Source: Cohnella sp. GbtcB17
GTDB lineage: Bacteria > Bacillota > Bacilli > Paenibacillales > Paenibacillaceae
Direction: 5' to 3'
Length of the DNA stretch: 64,000 nt
Assembly: GCF_019091135.1 (NCBI RefSeq)
Contig: NZ_JAGXJW010000036.1
Span: 19,372 to 83,371 of the forward strand
Positions 42,541-48,749 of this stretch are shown here, piece by piece. Position 1 is the first letter of the stretch. Each line of letters begins with the position of its first letter. The translations under genes were made by a program, and so were the position numbers. Below the pieces are notes generated by a model that saw only the letters and a list, made by a program, of their open reading frames with translations, did not search any database and had not been told where the DNA came from.

Positions 42541-42552
42541 GAACTTATGTTC
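42541..42552. promoter_or_regulatory. LexA (DinR) box, proximal
   Basis: GAAC-TTAT-GTTC matches the GAAC-N4-GTTC core of Bacillales SOS boxes and lies 19 bp before the ATG at 42522. Confidence 0.7.
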
Positions 42553-42564
42553 TTATATTAACCA

Positions 42565-42576
42565 GAACGTACGTTC
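42565..42576. promoter_or_regulatory. LexA (DinR) box, distal
   Basis: GAAC-GTAC-GTTC is a perfect palindrome (AGAACGTACGTTCT with flanks) fitting the SOS-box consensus. Its centre is 24 bp from that of the proximal box, so two LexA dimers could bind the promoter region. Confidence 0.75.
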
Positions 42577-42603
42577 TTAATCAATAGGCGACAACTACCA
42601 AAT

Positions 42604-42635
42604 AAAAAAAAGCCCGAGAGCCGAAGCCCCCGGGC
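42604..42635 (-). terminator. Intrinsic terminator after the lysis cassette
   Basis: On the minus strand GCCCG (42631-42635) pairs with CGGGC (42612-42616) around a GC-rich loop, followed by eight T (plus-strand 42604-42611). It ends late phage transcription after the endolysin, separating it from the SOS pair. Confidence 0.75.
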
Positions 42636-42641
42636 GGAATA

Positions 42642-43421
42642 TCAAAGCAGATAAAGTTTTTTGGTATCGTTATCGTAAGCGAACGGGACGCCAGCCGCCT
42701 TCAGCACGTCTGCGATCGGTGCGACCAGCCGCCCATCCACGATCTCGCCGGTCGTGATGACCTCGTTACCGATCAAGCGGACGACTTTCGGCACGATCTC
42801 GGGCGCGGCCGGTTGCTCTGTAGCGATCGGCTTCGTGCTCCACCAGCCCTCTCCGCCATACGACTCGTTCAAATCGACGCCGATACCGGCAAGGCGCGTG
42901 TCGTTCTTGTACTGGTACAGGTTCGCCTTGCTACTCCGCTTGCCGCGACTCCAGGCGTACGTCTGCCAGAAGTGTTTGGCCGCGCCACGCTTTGCCATCT
43001 CCTCGATAACGGCATACGAGCCGTACACGCCGACCTGATAACCCGGGATCTCCGAGGCGGCCGCGCGCAGGTAATCCTCGATCAGATCGTAGCCCTTCGG
43101 CTGCGCATCGTAATCGACGGCGAAATAGATCGCACTGCCGATCGGCTGCTCGATGGCGCGAGCCTCCAGGTACGCCGCCGCCCCGTCTTTCTTGCCGTTG
43201 ACTGCTCCGCCTTGTGGCCGGCTGGCGGTCGTCTCGAACACGCTCACGACCTGCATGCCTGCTGCCGTGATGGTGACCGCCTCCGCGCGCGTTAGGCGCT
43301 TGCTGTACCCGACAGGCACGAGGTACCGGGCTGCCCACTGGTAGCCGGCAGCGGCCACGGCAGCGGCCGTTTTCGGCGTGAGCGGCGTTGCACAGTCAAT
43401 GCCCTTAGTCGTTTGTGACAT
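42642..43421 (-). CDS. Phage endolysin, DUF1906 glycoside-hydrolase-like with C-terminal stalk-like domain
   Basis: This 259-residue protein starts at ATG 43421, 8 nt after AAGGAGGG. Residues 5-190 are a DUF1906 (Rv2525c-like) TIM-barrel domain presumed to cut peptidoglycan glycan: GIDCATPL near 7-14, QWAARYLVPVGYSKRLT, SVFETTASRPQGG, AIYFAVDYDAQPKGYD and LYQYKNDTRLAGIGVDLNE. Residues about 210-259 (VVRLIGNEVITTG-IVDGRLVAPIADVLKAAGVPF-YDNDTKKLYLL) resemble a copper-amine-oxidase-N-like module, common on Paenibacillus cell-wall proteins and a candidate wall-binding part. The start overlaps the holin gene by 17 bp. No signal peptide, so export would need the holin. Confidence 0.87.
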   Translation of the reverse strand: MSQTTKGIDCATPLTPKTAAAVAAAGYQWAARYLVPVGYSKRLTRAEAVTITAAGMQVVSVFETTASRPQGGAVNGKKDGAAAYLEARAIEQPIGSAIYFAVDYDAQPKGYDLIEDYLRAAASEIPGYQVGVYGSYAVIEEMAKRGAAKHFWQTYAWSRGKRSSKANLYQYKNDTRLAGIGVDLNESYGGEGWWSTKPIATEQPAAPEIVPKVVRLIGNEVITTGEIVDGRLVAPIADVLKAAGVPFAYDNDTKKLYLL

Positions 43422-43683
43422 CGGTTGCGCCCTCCTTGGTCTGCTTGACCAGCTGATATCCGTACACCGCCACGGCGCCGCAAAGGAAGCCCTGCAGCAG
43501 CGGCAGCGGACCAGGGCCAAGAATCCAAATGGAGAGCAGTACGGCGGCCAGCGTCACGATGTACACGATCGACCAGTCCGGCACGCGGGGCGTGCGCTTT
43601 AAAATGTAGCCGAGCACCCAGCAGGCAGACAGCACGATAAGTAATTGCGGATCGAGCAGATTTTCGATAACAGTCCATTCCAT
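43405..43683 (-). CDS. Phage holin
   Basis: This 92-residue protein has hydrophobic segments at about 14-27 (LIVLSACWVLGYIL), 38-55 (SIVYIVTLAAVLLSIWIL) and 61-78 (LLQGFLCGAVAVYGYQLV) and a short charged tail. The pattern fits the phage holin family of Bacillales prophages that permeabilises the membrane for the endolysin. It lies between the XhlA-like gene and the endolysin, the canonical order XhlA-holin-lysin. Confidence 0.87.
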   Translation of the reverse strand: MEWTVIENLLDPQLLIVLSACWVLGYILKRTPRVPDWSIVYIVTLAAVLLSIWILGPGPLPLLQGFLCGAVAVYGYQLVKQTKEGATDVTND

Positions 43684-43696
43684 ATGTGATCGCTCC

Positions 43697-44023
43697 TCAA
43701 AATAGTTTGATCCCTGTCAGCACAAGTCCGGCAACAGTGAGCATCGTCGCTATCATCCACCTACGGTCCAGCTTGCGCTCCTGATTCTCAGCTTTAATTC
43801 TTGCGGCAAGCGCCGTCGATTCCGCTTCGACTCGGGCATTCAATAATCGTATTTCGTTGTCGTAATGCTTGTCCATCTCATCGAGCCGCTGCTTGAATTC
43901 CTCTAGGCGATGGTGCGCCGACTTAGCCGACTGCAGCGCCTCGGCCGCCTTGTCTCTGGCGTCGAGCTGCATGTCCAGCTTGGTCTCGACGCGGGTCAAT
44001 CGCTGCAGTATCTCGGTGTTCAC
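43697..44023 (-). CDS. XhlA-like haemolysin/lysis accessory protein
   Basis: This protein of about 108 residues has a long coiled coil (LQRLTRVETKLDMQLDARDKAAEAL through EMDKHYDNEIRLLNARVEAEST) and a single C-terminal membrane helix (WMIATMLTVAGLVLTGIKLF), the build of XhlA proteins that assist holin-endolysin lysis. The GTG at 44023 is chosen because GGGGAG precedes it by about 8 nt. An in-frame ATG at 44053 would add ten residues. Confidence 0.82.
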   Translation of the reverse strand: MNTEILQRLTRVETKLDMQLDARDKAAEALQSAKSAHHRLEEFKQRLDEMDKHYDNEIRLLNARVEAESTALAARIKAENQERKLDRRWMIATMLTVAGLVLTGIKLF

Positions 44024-44086
44024 GTCTTCGCTCCCCAGCTCGTCCACCCCCAATAGTAAAGGCCCCGCCGAAGCGAGGCCCGCTGT

Positions 44087-44230
44087 CTAATCTCCGAGCG
44101 GTTGACCATCCGTTCCGAGTCCCGTCGAAGCCAAATCAGCTTCTACGGCCGGCTGCAGCGTTGCAGGAACTTGATCAAACGTCCGGCGCCCTGCCAGAAT
44201 CAGCGTCACATAAACCGTCACGATTGCCAT
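44087..44230 (-). CDS. Small phage protein, CD1375-like
   Basis: This 47-residue protein (MAIVTVYVTLILAGRRTFDQ at the N-terminus) starts at ATG 44230 with GGAGGTGA 5 nt upstream. Small proteins with the VYVxLI-GRRTxxxVP pattern lie between tail-fibre and lysis genes in many Firmicutes phages; their function is unknown. The longer frame from 44275 would include the intergenic region. Confidence 0.72.
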   Translation of the reverse strand: MAIVTVYVTLILAGRRTFDQVPATLQPAVEADLASTGLGTDGQPLGD

Positions 44231-44271
44231 ACGATCACCTCCAAGGATTAGAAATAAAAAGAGCCGGAGCA

Positions 44272-44397
44272 TCATGTCTGCTCGGCCCCTTGATTCAGTT
44301 CCTTTTCGACTTCTTCCCGAAGATTTTCAGGCACACTTTCAAGTGTTCGGCGCCCCTCCTGTATCAACCGCACATAGACCTGCACCATGACTGTCAT
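44272..44397 (-). CDS. Small phage protein, CD1375-like paralogue
   Basis: This 41-residue protein begins MTVMVQVYVRLIQEGRRTLE and ends NQGAEQT. It shares VYV-LI-GRRT-VP-L with the next downstream gene, so the two are tandem paralogues. GGAGGTGG lies 4 nt before the ATG, which overlaps the stop of the upstream gene (ATGA). Confidence 0.7.
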   Translation of the reverse strand: MTVMVQVYVRLIQEGRRTLESVPENLREEVEKELNQGAEQT

Positions 44398-44888
44398 AGG
44401 CCACCTCCGAGCATCATTTCGTACAGTTCGGCGAGTGCTTCCATGGTCGTAAGGTTTTCGGCTTTTAATGCTGCAATCTGCTGTTCCGGTGTAGGCGCAT
44501 GTGGCTGGTTACGTATGGCGTCAATCTCTGCCTGCGTCAATCCCTCCACCCAAAACGCCGGCGCCTCTGGCAGCGTCAGCACGGGCTCGTCTCCGCGTGT
44601 ATCCTCGTCCTCATGGCTCCAGTCCGAATATGCCTGTGCGTAGGCAAGGCGCGACTCCGTGACGGCCGTTTGATACCCGTCATATGCAGCAAAGTCCCAT
44701 CGGGGCTGATATAGCCCTTCTGGGACTTTCTCTGCGACGATGTAACCGACGACAATTTCCGTTGGTTGGCCGCCCTCTTCTTCCGGCGCTCGGTCCTCGT
44801 AAAGAGGCATCACCCCGGTTCGATCGTCCGTCACGATGATCGACTCAATGATATGACCCTCTAAGTCAACGATATGAGCTTCCTTCAC
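44394..44888 (-). CDS. Phage tail-fibre-associated protein, XkdW-like
   Basis: This acidic 164-residue protein lies directly after the tail-fibre gene. The C-terminal third (TPEQQIAALKAENLTTMEALAELYEMML, near 132-160) is a helix like the end of XkdW-type PBSX proteins and fibre-assembly factors. The centre (GLYQPRWDFAAYDGYQTAVTES) describes a conserved Trp/Tyr-rich block. It probably assists fibre folding or attachment, by position. Confidence 0.68.
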   Translation of the reverse strand: MKEAHIVDLEGHIIESIIVTDDRTGVMPLYEDRAPEEEGGQPTEIVVGYIVAEKVPEGLYQPRWDFAAYDGYQTAVTESRLAYAQAYSDWSHEDEDTRGDEPVLTLPEAPAFWVEGLTQAEIDAIRNQPHAPTPEQQIAALKAENLTTMEALAELYEMMLGGGL

Positions 44889-44904
44889 GTTCGTTATCCC
44901 TCCT

Positions 44905-47646
44905 TTACTGAGTAGCCAAGAACGGCACCGCCGCTAAACTTGTCCAGCTTGTTGAACTGCCAGAATCGATGATGACTCGGCCGTCTGTTGATATGATAAG
45001 TGATCCAAATGCAAGATTGGAGTTAACGGAGACGCGGACCGGAGAATCAGGCCTGTATCCTGCCGGTAACGTAAACGCCGCCTGTCCGATCGCCCCAGAC
45101 TTTATGAGCCCACGCATGAATACATATCCACGATCATCCTTGTAGTATCCCGCGACCGTCTCCCCGTTTCCGTAGTTAACCCACCCATTAACTAACGTCG
45201 GCGCAATCCATTGTGATTGTTGCTTTCCGGCTTTCTGCGTCTGTAGTATGCTTACCTCGCGCTTGAGATCAGTTACGACCCGCGTCACGTCGTCCAAGCC
45301 CTCTTTGATGTTCGGGGCATAGTCGGCCGAGATGGTCTGCGGAGCGATTCCAAGCGAATACGTGTCGAGCGCTAAGTACGTAACGGCATATGGGGCGGCA
45401 GTATCAAATCTTGACGGTAAGATGGACGCTGCGACATTTCCGTACACATCCGTTCCCGACCAAGTAGACCACAAGGCGTCGAAACGATCGGATCGGTATA
45501 TGCCGACGAATTTGGCGACTCGATATTTTAGCGCTGATCCTGTCGTCTTGTTGTTAATGTCCCAGTTTGTGGCGAGTGTCGGTTTGACTGATTCACGTAC
45601 AACAATCCCCGTACCGACTTCGATCTGATTGCCGCCTTCGTGCAAGACCAGGTCGCCTTCGTAATTGACCGGCTCGTCCGCGCTCTGCGCGAGTTGGTAG
45701 ATCAGACGGTATGGCGTATATCCAGCCCAAGGCGCAGTTGGGACAGTGAGCGGTGCATCTGCCGGCGTATTGAAATCTACGCGGCACCACTGTTTTGTGC
45801 CTGTTCCGTTATATGGAACGCTGGAAGACTGACCATTTTGGAACATTCGATACCCATAAAAATACGCCGCGATCTCCGCAGCGCTTGGTGTGTATGAGTC
45901 TCCCCAACCGGAGTCGCTGGAAGGGATGGTAATATACACTGGGTTATTGGACGTCCCGTCGCCGACCCTAAAGCCATCAGCTACGCCGTAGTTCCGCGTC
46001 AGTATGGACCCATTGTATTTGACGACGTTGCCTTCTGCGTTGTTTATAACAGGCGATCCGCCGAGTGAAAAGAGAACACGTTTGTAACCTGTAAACGATG
46101 AGCCAAACGACCAAGGCAGCGACCCATCCAGCACGACAGGCCACCATCTCCGCGTCACCCTCGGCTTACCCTCTCCATCCGTATACAGGCTATCTGCTAC
46201 GGAGCCGTCTACGTTGCTGCGGAGTTGGGCATCTGGCAAGTAAAGGTAGCTGCCACGCTTGGGTTCGAACGTTGCCGGCATTGCAGATGCATCTCCGACA
46301 ACAAGTATCGGATTATTAAATGTGTACGTCCCCGCCGTGTTTGAATATAGATTTAGGTATAACAGTGTCGTAGTTGCATCAGTTGTAAAAGTTATCGTAG
46401 CAGTCGATGATTGATTTTGAATAACTGAGAAACTAGAACTAGCTTTAGTCGGAGTGAGATTCCATCTTACATTGCTGTCCCCTAGTACCTCGACCCGGAT
46501 AGTATAAGTCGTGTTGGGTAGCAAGTTGATTGGGTAAGATGAATGGCCCCCCGGCGCTGTATTTACGAGAGTTAGACTGTTTGCTCCTTTAATTGTCGCG
46601 CTAGAAGCAATTGTCCAATCAGAAGATGAAAACGAATCAACCAGATTCTTCCCCGCATTGCTCACATACACCGCATTGGTATGCTTGGCATCGTCTACAT
46701 ACGGCCACTTCGCGGCGACTTGGGCGGCGGTCATGGAGTCGATGGCGGTGTAGTCGGCTGCGGAGATTTCGTAGACGCGCAAGCCGTCAGCGAAGAACGT
46801 TTGTCCATTTGCCGATGATGACGAGTAAGGACCAATCGACAACCTAGCGCCAATCGTTGTCGGCGAAAATTTGCGGTATAGCACGGAATAGCTTGTCGAC
46901 GTAATCGTGTTCGAGCTTGGACCGCTAACCGCGCCTGCTGCCGGGTCTAGTCCGAGAATCATCGAAGGGGCCGTCCCGACTTTGCCGTTGCAGATCGCGA
47001 CGTAATATTTGCCTACGGATACTTGATTGACGATGTCGATAGATGCGAACGAATTCGCCCCCGATGCCGTCACCTGGAGTGCGTCACGGCCTTCCTGCCC
47101 GCCACCGGATACGACCGCCGACGTTCCGGTTACAGTAGTGATTCCGGTTAAGTTTGCGAACTTCCCGGCTCTGCCTCCGAGATTAACCAACGTCCGCCCC
47201 TTGATCTCCTTGATACGGAGACGGGAGCGTCTATTGGCGATGATGTTTTGTAGGCCGGGGGATAGGGTGACGGCTGTTGGCGCCGCCTTGAGTTGCTGGG
47301 CGTGAATCTCGCGAATGAGGATGCCAACAGAAGCCCGGGCGATAGCATCCGCACCAGTACGAGCGTCGGATACTTCGGCCGCGGACGGCGCCGGGCCTGC
47401 GATGATCTCGGTAAGCTGCGCGGTCAACTGCGCCAAAGCCTGCTGCACGTTTGCGGCTGTTACCCCCGTTATTGGGTCAACCGTAATGCTCTTGGCCGCG
47501 TGGGCGATCATTGACGAAAGATGATCGGCGATTAAAAGGTTAACCGCGTCCATATCATCTTTGACCCGATCAAAGCCTAGCGTGATAGTCTGAAAATCGT
47601 CCTTAATCTTTTTAGACGGCGTCAGATTGGCGTACGGGTTCGGCAT
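44905..47646 (-). CDS. Phage tail fibre / receptor-binding protein
   Basis: This 913-residue protein has an N-terminal baseplate-attachment region (PYANLTPSKKIKDDFQTITLGFDRVKDDMDAVN near 4-36, then an Ala-rich helical part to about 130). The middle has at least two beta-rich jelly-roll-like modules of carbohydrate-binding type, e.g. around 335-450 (NLLPNTTYTIRVEVLGDSN; TFTTDATTTLLYLNLYSNTA). A helical-neck segment (LKREVSILQTQKAGKQQ near 822-838) and a C-terminal knob (YYKDDRGYVFMRGLIKSG) follow. ATG 47646 has AAAGGAG 9 nt upstream and overlaps the preceding small gene by 35 bp. It probably binds the host cell-wall glycan. Confidence 0.82.
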   Translation of the reverse strand: MPNPYANLTPSKKIKDDFQTITLGFDRVKDDMDAVNLLIADHLSSMIAHAAKSITVDPITGVTAANVQQALAQLTAQLTEIIAGPAPSAAEVSDARTGADAIARASVGILIREIHAQQLKAAPTAVTLSPGLQNIIANRRSRLRIKEIKGRTLVNLGGRAGKFANLTGITTVTGTSAVVSGGGQEGRDALQVTASGANSFASIDIVNQVSVGKYYVAICNGKVGTAPSMILGLDPAAGAVSGPSSNTITSTSYSVLYRKFSPTTIGARLSIGPYSSSSANGQTFFADGLRVYEISAADYTAIDSMTAAQVAAKWPYVDDAKHTNAVYVSNAGKNLVDSFSSSDWTIASSATIKGANSLTLVNTAPGGHSSYPINLLPNTTYTIRVEVLGDSNVRWNLTPTKASSSFSVIQNQSSTATITFTTDATTTLLYLNLYSNTAGTYTFNNPILVVGDASAMPATFEPKRGSYLYLPDAQLRSNVDGSVADSLYTDGEGKPRVTRRWWPVVLDGSLPWSFGSSFTGYKRVLFSLGGSPVINNAEGNVVKYNGSILTRNYGVADGFRVGDGTSNNPVYITIPSSDSGWGDSYTPSAAEIAAYFYGYRMFQNGQSSSVPYNGTGTKQWCRVDFNTPADAPLTVPTAPWAGYTPYRLIYQLAQSADEPVNYEGDLVLHEGGNQIEVGTGIVVRESVKPTLATNWDINNKTTGSALKYRVAKFVGIYRSDRFDALWSTWSGTDVYGNVAASILPSRFDTAAPYAVTYLALDTYSLGIAPQTISADYAPNIKEGLDDVTRVVTDLKREVSILQTQKAGKQQSQWIAPTLVNGWVNYGNGETVAGYYKDDRGYVFMRGLIKSGAIGQAAFTLPAGYRPDSPVRVSVNSNLAFGSLIISTDGRVIIDSGSSTSWTSLAAVPFLATQ

Positions 47647-47833
47647 CTCGTTCAGCTCCTTTCATCTTGGTGCGCTGGGCTTGGACGCGTTCGATTGCTT
47701 CCTTGACACCTTGCAGAATTTCGTCCTCGCGGCCAAGGTTCGCCTGGATCATCGCGGACACGACTTCCACGACCTCCTGCACGGGCTGTCGCGGATCGAG
47801 ATCCATTCGAACAATGATTTGTCTATGAGCCAT
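47612..47833 (-). CDS. Small hypothetical phage protein
   Basis: This 73-residue protein begins MAHRQIIVRMDLDPRQPVQE, followed by a helix (VVSAMIQANLGREDEILQGVKEAIERVQ) and a basic tail. It is encoded just before, and overlaps by 35 bp, the tail-fibre gene. I do not recognise a family. The position and overlap argue for a structural or assembly role with the fibre. Confidence 0.6.
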   Translation of the reverse strand: MAHRQIIVRMDLDPRQPVQEVVEVVSAMIQANLGREDEILQGVKEAIERVQAQRTKMKGAERDAEPVRQSDAV

Positions 47834-47853
47834 GCTGGGGCCTCCCGCGCACG

Positions 47854-47876
47854 AAAAAGAGCCCGTCAGCCGACGG
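47854..47876 (-). terminator. Short intrinsic terminator after Pmp3-like cargo gene
   Basis: On the minus strand CCGTC-GGCT-GACGG (47863-47876) is followed by GGCTCTTTTT (A-run 47854-47858). The stem is only 5 bp, so termination may be partial. Confidence 0.55.
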
Positions 47877-47913
47877 ACCCTTTGTGCAGATATGTGGTTA
47901 AATTGTGGATTAA

Positions 47914-48114
47914 CTATGAAACCCTATTTCGCTCGATTGCTCGAATTAGCTTTTCGTTCCGTTTGTCAGCTTTATGGCTGCTGACCACAAGAAACGCATG
48001 AATAACGCCGGGTACATAGCCGAAACAAGTAAGAATCAGATTAAGCAGGAATGCCCCAGGCTTTCCGCACGCGAGGACGGCGAGTGGCGGCAGAAAACAG
48101 AGAAAATAACGCAT
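47914..48114 (-). CDS. YqaE/Pmp3-family membrane peptide
   Basis: This 66-residue protein carries the family signature FLCFLPPLAVLACGKPGAFLL broken into two membrane helices (5-21 and 22-42), with LILTCFGYVPGVIHAFLVV. A basic tail follows (SHKADKRNEKLIRAIERNR). Pmp3/YqaE proteins sit in the cytoplasmic membrane and affect ion leakage or stress tolerance. GGAGG lies 7 nt upstream of the ATG. The gene has no structural phage role and is inserted between tail genes with its own terminator, so it is best seen as lysogenic cargo. Confidence 0.85.
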   Translation of the reverse strand: MRYFLCFLPPLAVLACGKPGAFLLNLILTCFGYVPGVIHAFLVVSSHKADKRNEKLIRAIERNRVS

Positions 48115-48192
48115 GAATTAACCTCCGCGACTTTTGTCTCAAATATAGCAGATATAGTCGTGGATAAAAAGAACTATTTTTCAATTAAGTAA

Positions 48193-48693
48193 TTACTTTC
48201 CTTCAAGTTCAGCCTTGCGCTGTTGCCATATAACAAGCTCCGCTTTTTGCTTTTCAGCGTATTCGCGATAAGTTTTGGCAATATCCATTTGACCGTCCTT
48301 CTCATACTGATCGGCAGAAGCGCTGAAATATTTAATTTGATTCTCGATTCCGAGTATCGATAAGTTGATTGCCTCCATGGTGTATTGCTGTGCGCCAGGA
48401 GTTGGCGTTGCTGCCGGCCCACTCGAAGGTGTAGGCTCTGGAGTCGAAGGAGACGACAAATTGATCTTCCCCCCGTCAAAATTAATATCCAATCCAAGCG
48501 CTTCGGATATCGGCCTCACTGGGACGAGGCTGGAGTCGTTAACAATTGCCGCATTACCGACGGTCTTCCCGTTAAATGTAACTTCGCGGACGTTCGCCAC
48601 TTTATCACCTTTTGATAGTAGTCCGGAAGCACCTGCTTGTATTCCGAATGTCAAAGCCGCACCAATAAGCATCCCGACAACGAGTTTGCGCAT
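48193..48693 (-). CDS. Secreted protein with copper-amine-oxidase-N-like domain
   Basis: This 166-residue protein starts at ATG 48693 with AAAGGAT upstream. Residues 1-25 form a signal peptide (MRKLVVGMLIGAALTFGIQA). Residues about 30-80 are a copper-amine-oxidase-N-like module (VTFNGKTVGNAAIVNDSSLVPVRPISEALG then INFDGGKINL), the wall-associated module common in Paenibacillus. A Pro/Thr/Ser linker (80-102) and a C-terminal coiled coil (NLSILGIENQIKYFSASADQY to the end) follow. A promoter-like element lies directly upstream. No phage structural role is evident; a host-surface function during lysogeny is inferred. Confidence 0.8.
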   Translation of the reverse strand: MRKLVVGMLIGAALTFGIQAGASGLLSKGDKVANVREVTFNGKTVGNAAIVNDSSLVPVRPISEALGLDINFDGGKINLSSPSTPEPTPSSGPAATPTPGAQQYTMEAINLSILGIENQIKYFSASADQYEKDGQMDIAKTYREYAEKQKAELVIWQQRKAELEGK

Positions 48694-48720
48694 ATTCGCC
48701 ATCCTTTGCCATTTTTCCAA

Positions 48721-48749
48721 AGTATATCATTGGATGACTCCGTTGACTA
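48721..48749 (-). promoter_or_regulatory. Candidate promoter of the cargo genes
   Basis: On the minus strand there is TAGTCA (48744-48749), a 17-nt spacer and TATACT (48721-48726), 28 bp before the ATG at 48693. It lies inside the last codons and stop of the tail-spike gene, as expected for an inserted gene with its own expression. Confidence 0.42.
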
